Source: Segetibacter sp. (lineage in GTDB: Bacteria > Bacteroidota > Bacteroidia > Chitinophagales > Chitinophagaceae). Taken from it: a DNA stretch of 15,868 nt. Below, piece after piece: positions 7,918-15,449 of the stretch. The translations under genes and the position numbers were made by a program. The notes below the pieces were generated by a model. It did not search any database. It was not told where the DNA came from and saw only the letters and a program-made list of their open reading frames with translations. The stretch spans positions 1-15,868 of the forward strand of contig JASLBT010000170.1 in assembly GCA_030146445.1 (NCBI GenBank), read 5' to 3'. Positions within the stretch are counted from its first letter, which is position 1. Each line of letters opens with the position of its first letter.

Positions 7918-8562
7918 ATGAGTGAACAGCAATTAGCTATTATTGGTGGAGGGCGACATGCGCTTGAAACCTGTTACTTTCTTGAAGACCTTGGTTTAAA
8001 ACATCGCCTGGCCGCATTTATACAGGATGAGGCTGAAGAAGGAAAACAGATGATGGGTGTTCCGGTTTTGTCGGCAGCAGATGTCATCAACCGTTATCGC
8101 CACTCCGGGGAACTCTTGTTGCTCGGTTGTATCGGCAGCATCAACGACAACAAAAGACTTGCAGAAAGGTTTAAGGCCGAAGGATTTGGCTTTTTTAATG
8201 CAATCAATAACTCAGTCTGTTTAAACAGGCAAAAGTTCATTGGTACGGGTGTAACTGTAGCTCCCGGAAGCATACTTACCGCAAACGTAAGTTTGGGTGA
8301 TCATTGTATCATCAACATAGGCTGTACCATCAGCCACGACGTACAGATTGGTAACTACGTTAATATTTCACCTGGTGTACACCTGGCCGGAAATGTACGG
8401 ATCGAAGACGAAGTTTTTGTGGGAGTTGGTGCGAACTTTCTCCCTAAGGTAGTCGTGGGCAAAGGAGCAATCGTCGCAGCAGGCGCCTGTGTCACCCGCG
8501 ATGTTCTGCCATATAGCATGGTCGCGGGAGTGCCCGCAGTTACAAAAAAGATGTTGCGCTAA
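7918..8562 (+). CDS. NeuD/PglD-like sugar acyltransferase
   Basis: A 214-residue acetyltransferase of the NeuD/PglD type, which N- or O-acetylates amino sugars or sialic-acid-like sugars using acetyl-CoA. An N-terminal nucleotide-sugar-binding Rossmann segment begins with LAIIGGGRHALE (6-17). A left-handed beta helix follows from about residue 105, ending in GAGACVTRDVLPYSMVAGVPA-like repeats. His140 in ISHDVQIG matches the catalytic base position of PglD. I chose the ATG at 7918: it places the first strand at residue 6 and gives the family's usual length, whereas the GTG at 7879 would add 13 unrelated residues encoded partly by the palindromic element. Following an aminotransferase and SDR, it could acetylate their amino-sugar product, as PglD does after PglE in Campylobacter. 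Confidence 0.9.
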   Translation: MSEQQLAIIGGGRHALETCYFLEDLGLKHRLAAFIQDEAEEGKQMMGVPVLSAADVINRYRHSGELLLLGCIGSINDNKRLAERFKAEGFGFFNAINNSVCLNRQKFIGTGVTVAPGSILTANVSLGDHCIINIGCTISHDVQIGNYVNISPGVHLAGNVRIEDEVFVGVGANFLPKVVVGKGAIVAAGACVTRDVLPYSMVAGVPAVTKKMLR

Positions 8563-8572
8563 TCAGATTTAA

Positions 8573-9721
8573 ATGCCCGAAACAATTAGAGATACTTATC
8601 CATACTGGCTTAAAAGAACCTTTAGATTTTTCAACTACCGCGATGAACGTAAACGTTTTTTCAGGGAGATTGGAATAAAGAGAGAACAGGACCAGCTCAT
8701 TAAAAAGTACAACAAAGAAGCTGAAAACCTGGTCATATTCCTGGTGCCGGGCGCTGATAGAAAGACAGGCCGGGACACAATCTCAGGTGGAGTAACATCA
8801 CTGGTTTCGTTGTGCGAAGAAAGTGCGAAGCTGTCTAAGACGATGAATGCCGAAGTGTTGATGACGGTATTCCCAAGAGAGTTTCTGTTGCTCAAACACC
8901 AGAACTTCGAGAACAATGTAGACGTATTCAGGTTCGAGCAATTGCCAACTTATTTTACAAAGCTCAAGAGCGTACTCATACACATTCCTGAGTTCCTCGT
9001 TGCACATTTTGAGGAAAATTTGTTAGAGAGTGAGTTAAAATGGCTGGTGAGTATTCCCAAGGTGCACATCAACGTGATCAACGCGAATATTCTATTGATG
9101 CCTTCTGAACACGTTGTAAAACAACTCGAGTCTGTCGCCACGAAGATTACAATTACTGCGGCACATACAAAATATTGCACACAGTATTATCGCGATATCT
9201 ACGGTGTGCCTATTCATAAGTTTTCCGCATGGATCAGCCCGGAGCAATACGTGTTTGTGCCATACGAGGAAAAAGAAGACATCATAGTTATATCGCCTGA
9301 TCAGAACGAAAACAAAGCCATTATACTCAGCAAGCTCGGTGAAACTAACCTCCAGCTAAAGATTCTTGAAAACCTTACTTATAAAGATTTCAAGGAATTA
9401 GTGGGTCGCGCCAAATGGGCGCTTACATTCGGAGAAGGCCTCGATGGTTATATACTCGAACCCATTTTTAGCGGAACTGTCGCCTTCGCTGTTTATAACG
9501 AAGATTTTTTTACCCCGGATTTCGAGCATACCAACGGTATTTACCCCAGCTATGAGGAAATGCTGGAAAAGATTGTCCCGGATATCCGTAAACTTGATAA
9601 TCCCGTTTCGTACAAAGCTTTTCAAAAAGAACAATTTGACCTTTGTGCGAAGCACTACAACTACGAAACGTATCAGCGGAACATCCGTTTGTTTTATGAA
9701 GAAAAATATTCTTTTAAATAA
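8573..9721 (+). CDS. Unassigned glycosyltransferase-like protein
   Basis: I do not recognise a named family. The 382-residue protein starts with a basic, tyrosine/phenylalanine-rich stretch of about 50 residues. VIFLVPGADRKTGRDTISGGVTSL (about 54-77) then looks like a first strand and glycine-rich loop. The C-terminal half has WALTFGEGLDGYILEPIFSGTVAFAVYN, reminiscent of the donor-binding Glu loop of GT-B enzymes (FGEGxxGYxxEP). No signal peptide or membrane segment is evident. It lies 10 bases after the acyltransferase and 2 bases before a GT2 gene, so it is in the same transcription unit. A glycosyltransferase acting on a repeat-unit sugar is the best guess. A non-catalytic helper or another sugar-modifying role cannot be ruled out. 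Confidence 0.7.
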   Translation: MPETIRDTYPYWLKRTFRFFNYRDERKRFFREIGIKREQDQLIKKYNKEAENLVIFLVPGADRKTGRDTISGGVTSLVSLCEESAKLSKTMNAEVLMTVFPREFLLLKHQNFENNVDVFRFEQLPTYFTKLKSVLIHIPEFLVAHFEENLLESELKWLVSIPKVHINVINANILLMPSEHVVKQLESVATKITITAAHTKYCTQYYRDIYGVPIHKFSAWISPEQYVFVPYEEKEDIIVISPDQNENKAIILSKLGETNLQLKILENLTYKDFKELVGRAKWALTFGEGLDGYILEPIFSGTVAFAVYNEDFFTPDFEHTNGIYPSYEEMLEKIVPDIRKLDNPVSYKAFQKEQFDLCAKHYNYETYQRNIRLFYEEKYSFK

Positions 9722-9723
9722 CA

Positions 9724-10725
9724 ATGGTTCCCCCGTTAGTTACAGTTATCACCGTCACTTATAACTCCTCTTTATATGTGCGTGATACGATAGAGAGTGT
9801 ACTATCGCAAACGCATTCCCACCTTCAGTACGTTATTGCGGATGATTGTTCCAGGGACGACACCTGGGATATTATCACTCAATACAACGATCCACGCATC
9901 ACTGCATACAGGAACGAAGCTAACCTCGGAGAATATCCAAACAGGAATAAGGCGATTTCCTACGCGACCGGCGAATACCTCATATTTATTGATGGCGACG
10001 ACGTAATCTATCCCCACGGTATTGCTTTTTTTGTAAACATGATGCAGCAGTTTCCAGGCGTAGCGCTGGCAATTCAAAAGGAGTATACAAACAATGTGTT
10101 ATATCCTGCCTTGCTATATCCTGAAGACTCAGTTAGAAACTATTTCTTTGGAAAAGAAAATTTATTGTCCTCCAGTTTTGCGTCTGATTTTTACAGAACC
10201 GAGGCAATAAAAGAAGCAGGCTTGCTTCCCGAAAAATATGCAGGTGGTGATAACCTGATCAGGTTGAAGGTTGCTATGAAGAAGCCGGTCTTGCTGGTTG
10301 CCGGATGGGTAAGCTGGCCAAGAGAAACTCCGGGACAGGCGTCATCACGAATGAGTCTCGAAACACAGTACCTCGAACACTTACGGATAACTTCTGAACT
10401 CGAACAGTCAAATGATCCCCGACTCATTCAGCCTTCCTTATGGAGAAGCATAAATAGGAACAACAGGCGCTCCCTTGCACGATTTATCCTTCGAACAATT
10501 GCCAAAGGCGATTTCAAGCTTGCAAATCGTTTACGTATCAAAGGAAATTTCACCTGGAGGGAATTGTACAAAACGGCAATGTTTAAAAGGGAGAACCTCG
10601 ATTTCTTAGCAGGGTATACTCCCGCAGAACCATTCAAGCGTGGCTTTTTAAATCGTGTTGGAAAGGAGAGTGGCGCCTCATCAGGGCTCACGGAAGTTGC
10701 CGGCAATCTCAATAACGGCTTTTAA
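9724..10725 (+). CDS. Glycosyltransferase family 2 (GT-A fold)
   Basis: An inverting GT2 enzyme of 333 residues, probably adding one sugar to the lipid-linked chain in the cytoplasm. The first strand is VTVITVTYNSSLYVRDTIESVL (6-27). The nucleotide-binding acids are Asp40-Asp41 in IADDCSRDDT, and the metal-binding DxD is in FIDGDD (Asp90 and Asp92). NLGEYPNRNKAI (68-79) is the usual GT2 loop. There are no membrane helices, unlike processive synthases. The last 60 or so residues are basic and of low similarity to the core. The ATG at 9724 lies just two bases after the previous stop. Donor and linkage cannot be read from sequence. Confidence 0.92.
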   Translation: MVPPLVTVITVTYNSSLYVRDTIESVLSQTHSHLQYVIADDCSRDDTWDIITQYNDPRITAYRNEANLGEYPNRNKAISYATGEYLIFIDGDDVIYPHGIAFFVNMMQQFPGVALAIQKEYTNNVLYPALLYPEDSVRNYFFGKENLLSSSFASDFYRTEAIKEAGLLPEKYAGGDNLIRLKVAMKKPVLLVAGWVSWPRETPGQASSRMSLETQYLEHLRITSELEQSNDPRLIQPSLWRSINRNNRRSLARFILRTIAKGDFKLANRLRIKGNFTWRELYKTAMFKRENLDFLAGYTPAEPFKRGFLNRVGKESGASSGLTEVAGNLNNGF

Positions 10726-10878
10726 CACCGAGGTTCACGAAACCGGGTCTTGTAAGCGATACCGTACTGTAAAACCGACACTATCTTCAAACGACCAGTT
10801 GCACTTAGAGCAGCATAGAGTAACCCGGCCCGCTTGTTTGTAATAATTAAAGGGCTGCAGGTTTTATTTTTTAGAGTT
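10726..10878. other. 153-base gap before the AsnB-type gene
   Basis: This gap divides the glycosyltransferase part of the locus from the nitrogen-transfer block. I see no stem followed by a T-run and no clear Bacteroidota promoter (TAnnTTTG with an upstream TTG). It could hold a promoter for the downstream block, but I cannot point to one. Confidence 0.4.
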
Positions 10879-12729
10879 ATGTGTGGAATTAGTATTCTGG
10901 TTAATAAAGAAAATGTAGAAGTACCCAGCGGCCTTATTAAGGGAATGAACGATAAGGTCAGCCACCGTGGTCCCGACGGCGAAGGCTATTTCATCGGGCC
11001 AAACTTTGCTTTCGGCCACCGTCGCTTGTCCATCATCGACCTGTCGAACGGCGGCGATCAGCCTATGCAAAAAGGTGACGATTGGCTGGTGTTTAATGGC
11101 ATGATCTACAACTACATCGAACTCAGAGACGAACTTGCCGCCCTTGGCCATCAATTTAATTCGCATTCCGATACCGAGGTACTTCTCGCCGCATGTTGCC
11201 AATGGGGCTTAAAGGCGTTTGATCGACTAAACGGAATGTGGGCGTTTGCCTGGTACAGGCAAGCCGCGAACGACATAATTTTCTGCAGGGACCGCTTTGG
11301 TATCAAGCCACTGTTTTATTCGGCTCCTGACGGTTTTTTCTGTGCAGGCTCTGAAATCAAGCAGTTTTATGCTGTGCCCGGATTTAAATCCACGTTGAAT
11401 AAAAAAGCTGCCGTTAATTTTCTTTCACACGGTTACCTCAATTACGCTGATGACACCTTTTTTGCCGGCGTATATGAGTTGCGCGCAGGACACTACCTGC
11501 ATTATAAGCTGAGCACCCACGAGTATTCGGTTCATCAATGGTACAGCCTCGACAAAGCCGCGCCGCCAATTTCCGTATCTTGGGCCGAAGCAAAACAGCA
11601 GGTACGCTCGCTCTTTAACGACAGTTTAAAAATTCGCTTACGCGCCGACGTGAAACTGGGGAGCTGCCTTTCAGGTGGCCTCGACAGCAGTTCGATAGTT
11701 TCGAATGTTTATGCTCAAAAACTCGGGCCAACCGACTTTGTAACCATTACAAGTTGTTATAAGCAACAGGAGTACGATGAACAACGTTTCAGCGATCTCG
11801 TGTCTGCTGCAACCGGGTTCAGGGCGATCAAAACATTTCCGCGGTTGCAGAATATGCTGGAGCAAGGGGAACTGGACGAAATGATCTTCCACCAGGAACA
11901 GCCACTCAATTCTGCCTCAAATTATTCGGAGCACGAGGTTTTTAAAACCGCGAGGTTAAACAAGCTGAAGGTTATGCTCGATGGTCAGGGCGCAGACGAG
12001 TACATATGCGGCTACAACGAGTTCTATATCGCCTACCTCAGCGAGCTGGTCCAAAGCGGACGCATGCACAAACTGTGGCGGGCTTTTAAAACAAAATCGG
12101 GTCATCAAAAAACTAGCCTTGCAAGTTACATAAACAACTACCTGCGAACTGTTGTGTTATACCCGATTTTGCCGGCGGTCAAGAATATATTGCGGCGGGA
12201 TAATTATCCATGGCTTAGCGGCCAGTGGAAAACGCTTGCTGCTAAAAACCTGGTAAGTTTCTCCGGCAGCAACATAAGGTCACTATCTCTTTGCGAGATG
12301 GTACATACCAGCCTGCCGATGCAATTGCATTCTGAGGATCGCAACTCAATGAAACACGCTGTTGAGTCAAGGCTTCCCTTCCTCGATCACAGGCTTGTCG
12401 AATACATACTTTCATTACCATCGAAGTTTAAAATAGCGAACGGGTATTCTAAATACATCATCCGTGAAACACTCGACGAGATCCCGCAGCCAATCCGGGA
12501 TCGAAAAGATAAAATGGGCTTTGTTGCTCCGGATGAATTATGGTTCCGCGAAAATCATGAACAAATACGTGATGAGTTGAAAGATGCAGTTTCTACTACG
12601 GGTATCTTTTCAGAAAACCTGCTCCACCGTTTTGATCAGTTTATCGAACATAAACTCGGTTTTGAACCGCTTTACTTTCGGGCGATTACGCTCAACCGGT
12701 TAATAAAGATTTTTGGCTTAAACAGCTGA
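10879..12729 (+). CDS. asnB: AsnB-type glutamine-hydrolysing amidotransferase (asparagine synthase family)
   Basis: Joins ammonia from glutamine to an ATP-activated carboxylate. I start it at the ATG at 10879 so that Cys2 (MCGIS) is the N-terminal nucleophile after Met removal; an upstream TTG at 10834 would bury it. The 616-residue protein has a class II glutaminase domain (about 2-190) with Arg49 and Asp98 kept, then a synthase domain with the ATP loop SGGLDSS (265-271) and LDGQGADE further on. Residue 75 is Met in NGMIYN, where the family has a glutamine-binding Glu (NGEIYN). Beside an acetamidino-sugar module it may amidate a sugar carboxyl group, as proposed for WbpS in Pseudomonas O-antigen loci, and need not make asparagine. 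The family is certain; the substrate is inferred. Confidence 0.93.
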   Translation: MCGISILVNKENVEVPSGLIKGMNDKVSHRGPDGEGYFIGPNFAFGHRRLSIIDLSNGGDQPMQKGDDWLVFNGMIYNYIELRDELAALGHQFNSHSDTEVLLAACCQWGLKAFDRLNGMWAFAWYRQAANDIIFCRDRFGIKPLFYSAPDGFFCAGSEIKQFYAVPGFKSTLNKKAAVNFLSHGYLNYADDTFFAGVYELRAGHYLHYKLSTHEYSVHQWYSLDKAAPPISVSWAEAKQQVRSLFNDSLKIRLRADVKLGSCLSGGLDSSSIVSNVYAQKLGPTDFVTITSCYKQQEYDEQRFSDLVSAATGFRAIKTFPRLQNMLEQGELDEMIFHQEQPLNSASNYSEHEVFKTARLNKLKVMLDGQGADEYICGYNEFYIAYLSELVQSGRMHKLWRAFKTKSGHQKTSLASYINNYLRTVVLYPILPAVKNILRRDNYPWLSGQWKTLAAKNLVSFSGSNIRSLSLCEMVHTSLPMQLHSEDRNSMKHAVESRLPFLDHRLVEYILSLPSKFKIANGYSKYIIRETLDEIPQPIRDRKDKMGFVAPDELWFRENHEQIRDELKDAVSTTGIFSENLLHRFDQFIEHKLGFEPLYFRAITLNRLIKIFGLNS

Positions 12730-12753
12730 TTGAATAGCTAAACGATTGTTCTA

Positions 12754-13374
12754 TTGAATATTGTTATTGTTGATTACGGAATAGGCAATGTAGCGTCGAT
12801 CCAGAACATGTTGAAAAAAGTGGGCATCGATTCACACGTTTCCGGTTCGCGGGCCGACCTCGAAGCTGCCGATAAGATTATTCTTGCCGGCGTTGGTGCT
12901 TTCGACACCTGTATGCAGAATTTGCAGCGCTCGGGATTACGCGACATATTGGATGCTAAAGTAAAAATACAGAAGACTCCCGTACTCGGTATTTGCGTCG
13001 GAATGCAAATGCTTACCAATGAGAGTGAGGAAGGAGCATCGCCGGGGCTCGGCTGGATACACGGCCGCGTCGTAAAGTTTAGCCCAGCGAAAATGGCGAT
13101 GCCTGAAAAGATTCCGCATATGGGCTGGAGCGAGGTTAAACAGGCGAAAGATTGCGGCCTTATAAGCGATTTGCCCAACGACTCGCGCTTTTACTTTGCA
13201 CATTCCTATCATGCGGAAGTAGAAGACGCAAACGACGTTTTGTTGTGGACAGAATATGGCTATCGTTTCGCGGCAGCGGTTGCGCATGAGAACATTTTTG
13301 GTGTACAGTTTCACCCCGAAAAGAGTCATCGGTATGGCATGCAGTTACTTCAGAACTTTGCGAAACACCTTTAA
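12754..13374 (+). CDS. hisH: HisH-like glutamine amidotransferase of the acetamidino-sugar module
   Basis: A class I glutaminase of 206 residues that hydrolyses glutamine and passes ammonia to the HisF-like partner. The catalytic triad is complete: Cys81 in GICVGMQML, and His187 and Glu189 in FHPEKS. ILAGVGAF (43-50) is the usual oxyanion-side motif of HisH. The start is a TTG at 12754: an in-frame TAA lies at 12739-12741 and no ATG or GTG lies between, and the first strand NIVIVDYGIGN begins straight away. The gene sits 24 bases after the AsnB-type gene. No other histidine-pathway gene is nearby and the next two genes are HisF-like and WbpG-like, so a role in making an acetamidino group is much more likely than one in histidine synthesis. 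Confidence 0.93.
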   Translation: MNIVIVDYGIGNVASIQNMLKKVGIDSHVSGSRADLEAADKIILAGVGAFDTCMQNLQRSGLRDILDAKVKIQKTPVLGICVGMQMLTNESEEGASPGLGWIHGRVVKFSPAKMAMPEKIPHMGWSEVKQAKDCGLISDLPNDSRFYFAHSYHAEVEDANDVLLWTEYGYRFAAAVAHENIFGVQFHPEKSHRYGMQLLQNFAKHL

Positions 13375-13391
13375 AGAATCTATTCATATAT

Positions 13392-13457
13392 GGGGGCGTG
13401 CCCCCCAACTTGGGTTGGGGGTCCGGCTTTTCGTTCCAAGTCCTCGTCCCCCGGGGG
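13392..13457. repeat. GC-rich multi-hairpin palindromic element between hisH and hisF
   Basis: A G/C-dense stretch in a 142-base gap. It holds GGGGGC/GCCCCC (13392-13397 with 13400-13405), then CCCCCAAC (13402-13409) with GTTGGGGG (13414-13421) around a TTGG loop, then the perfect palindrome CCCCCGGGGG (13448-13457). The first two overlap, so they would compete. The following sequence to about 13490 (GCGGGCTTTCCACTTCAATC and onward) has the style of dispersed intergenic repeats I recall from Bacteroidota genomes. It looks like a dispersed palindromic element that landed inside the operon. No T-run follows, so it is not a standard terminator, though it could affect mRNA stability or reduce expression of hisF. 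Confidence 0.7.
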
Positions 13458-13516
13458 CCTGCGGGCTTTCCACTTCAATCCTCACGCAGCTCCCGAGCCG
13501 TCATTAACATACCACG

Positions 13517-14284
13517 ATGAGGAGAATAAGGGTTATTCCAACTTTGTTGATTCAAAATGGCGGCCTGGTGAAATCCGTCAGGTTTCAGCAGCACCGCTAC
13601 GTCGGAGACCCGATAAACGCAGTAAAGATCTTTAATGATAAGGAAGTCGACGAACTGGTGTTGCTCGACATATCGGCAACTGCTGAGAAGCGACCACCCG
13701 ACATTGAGTTTATCAGCCAGATTGCTTCCGAAGCCTTCATGCCCTTGTCGTATGGCGGCGGAGTAACCAAGTCGGCCCAGGTGCAACAGCTAATTTCGGC
13801 CGGTATAGAAAAAGTCATCATCAATACCATTGCTCATACACATCCTGAAGTTATTTCAGAAGGGGCAAAGCTGGTAGGTAGTCAAAGTGTGGTGGTGTCA
13901 ATAGACGTGAAAAAAACTTTTTGGGGTAAACAGAAAGTCTTCGTAAGTAACGGAACAGAAAATACCAATGTAAACCCGGTAGACTATGCACGCAGAATGG
14001 AAGATTTAGGTGCGGGCGAGTTACTGTTGAATTCAGTGGAAAAAGACGGCACTTTTTCCGGCTACGACATAGAACTCATCCGTGCAGTTTCTGCCGCGGT
14101 AAACATCCCTGTTATCACGATAGGTGGGGCGGCAGACATCAGTGACTTTGAAAAAGCCGTTAAAGTAGGAGCGTCTGCCGTTGCTGCCGGCAGCATGTTT
14201 GTTTTTCAGCGGCCACACCGCGCAGTACTCATCAGTTATCCATCTCAAACACAATTAACCGAGCAGTTGTTTTCTAATATCTAG
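13517..14284 (+). CDS. hisF: HisF-like (HisF2/AglZ-type) barrel protein of the acetamidino-sugar module
   Basis: A beta/alpha-barrel of 255 residues related to the HisF cyclase. It aligns without gaps to Thermotoga maritima HisF from memory over the first 130 residues. Arg5, Glu46 and Lys99 of the ammonia gate are kept, as is the Glu in GAGELL (168); Asp51 and Asp130 are also kept. The first catalytic Asp (Asp11 in ACLDVK) is Leu11 here, in PTLLIQ. A true cyclase needs that residue, so this protein probably serves as a channel passing ammonia from the HisH-like protein to the WbpG-like protein and not as an imidazole-glycerol-phosphate synthase. The ATG at 13517 is set by the first strand RVIPTLL. 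The gene ends four bases before the WbpG-like start. Confidence 0.92.
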   Translation: MRRIRVIPTLLIQNGGLVKSVRFQQHRYVGDPINAVKIFNDKEVDELVLLDISATAEKRPPDIEFISQIASEAFMPLSYGGGVTKSAQVQQLISAGIEKVIINTIAHTHPEVISEGAKLVGSQSVVVSIDVKKTFWGKQKVFVSNGTENTNVNPVDYARRMEDLGAGELLLNSVEKDGTFSGYDIELIRAVSAAVNIPVITIGGAADISDFEKAVKVGASAVAAGSMFVFQRPHRAVLISYPSQTQLTEQLFSNI

Positions 14285-14288
14285 TTTA

Positions 14289-15449
14289 ATGGTCCTTAAC
14301 CAAAACGATCCTCAATATCGCCAATGTACGCTAACAGTTATGGATAACATAGCTGACGGAGATATCTCATTTGATGAAAATGGCGTATGCAATTATTACC
14401 ATGAATACAAAGCTGCAGAAAAGGAGCAGGTGATAACGGGTAAACAGGGCGAAGAAAAGCTTAACGCTCTTGTCAGTAAGATGAAAGCCGTTGGAAAGGG
14501 GAAAGCTTACGACTGTCTGATTGGTTTAAGTGGCGGGGTCGATAGCACGTATGTCGCCTACCTCGTAAAACAGTTCGGTCTGAGGCCCTTAGCAGTCCAC
14601 CTCGACAATGGATGGGATTCGGAGCCCGCTGTTAAGAACATTGAAAACGTTATCAAGAAGCTCGGCATCGACCTGTACACGATCGTTGTCAACTGGGAAG
14701 AATTTAAAGACATTCAACTTGCTTATTTAAAAGCATCGGTAGTGGATATAGAAGTGGTTTCTGACCACGCTATTTTCGCAACAATGTATCGAATTGCAAA
14801 GGAGAAAAATATTCCCTACATCATTAGTGGAACAAACATCGTTACCGAGTACATCATGCCTCCTTCGTGGTTGTACACGAAAATGGATTTCAGGAACCTG
14901 AAGGACATTTACCGGCGGTATGGAAAGCTCAAGCTTAAAACTTACCCCATTTTTGACTTCAAGCGCCATGTATACTACTCGGCTGTGCTAAAGCTTAACC
15001 CCGTTTCGATCTTGAACTATTTGTCTTACAACAAAGCAGAGGTAAAGAAACTCATCCAGGAGAAACTTGAATGGGCCGACTACGGGGGCAAGCACTACGA
15101 GTCAATATTTACCAAATTTTACCAGGCTTATATTCTGCCGCAGAAGTTCCATATCGATAAAAGAAAGGCACACCTTTCAACCCTGATCTGTTCAGGGCAA
15201 ATAACGCGAAAGCAGGCACTCGATGAATTATCCCTTGAGCTTTACCCCGAACGGGACCTGGAGAGCGACAAAGCTTACGTGTTGAAAAAGCTTGGTCTTG
15301 GAAAAGCCGAATTCGATACCATCATGAGTATGCCCGTTCAATCGCATCATGATTTTGCAAGCGACCGGCACCTTAAAGAAGGGTTTATGACTTTTTTGAA
15401 AAAAACCGAACGATTTCGTCATATGCTTAGAAAAAAGCAACATCCTTAG
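14289..15449 (+). CDS. wbpG: N-acetyl sugar amidotransferase (WbpG/WbuX type, PP-loop)
   Basis: The ATP-using partner of the HisH/HisF-like pair. In Pseudomonas O-antigen synthesis WbpG converts the N-acetyl group of a sugar to an acetamidino group, and PseA does so for Campylobacter pseudaminic acid. The 386-residue protein has an N-terminal region ending in SFDENGVCNY, then the PP-loop SGGVDST (81-87) for ATP, then IISGTNIVTEY and other segments of the family. The usual two CxxC pairs at the N-terminus are each incomplete: Cys13 is followed by Thr16, and Cys34 by Tyr37. The ATG at 14289 gives a normal N-terminus for the family. The sugar is unknown; di-N-acetylated uronic acids and legionaminic- or pseudaminic-type sugars are the known substrates. 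It is the last supported gene of the locus. Confidence 0.92.
   Translation: MVLNQNDPQYRQCTLTVMDNIADGDISFDENGVCNYYHEYKAAEKEQVITGKQGEEKLNALVSKMKAVGKGKAYDCLIGLSGGVDSTYVAYLVKQFGLRPLAVHLDNGWDSEPAVKNIENVIKKLGIDLYTIVVNWEEFKDIQLAYLKASVVDIEVVSDHAIFATMYRIAKEKNIPYIISGTNIVTEYIMPPSWLYTKMDFRNLKDIYRRYGKLKLKTYPIFDFKRHVYYSAVLKLNPVSILNYLSYNKAEVKKLIQEKLEWADYGGKHYESIFTKFYQAYILPQKFHIDKRKAHLSTLICSGQITRKQALDELSLELYPERDLESDKAYVLKKLGLGKAEFDTIMSMPVQSHHDFASDRHLKEGFMTFLKKTERFRHMLRKKQHP

Noticed and set aside
10834..10878. Upstream TTG start for the AsnB-type gene
   Set aside because: It would add 15 residues before the Cys that must be at the mature N-terminus for the glutaminase to work.
13256..13635. Two overlapping open frames across the hisH-hisF gap
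   Set aside because: They are read through the ends of real genes and the GC-rich repeat, with Pro/Arg/Gly-rich composition typical of chance frames.
12754..14284. HisH and HisF as part of a histidine biosynthesis operon
   Set aside because: No other his gene is present, a WbpG-like gene follows directly, and the HisF-like protein lacks the Asp11 equivalent.
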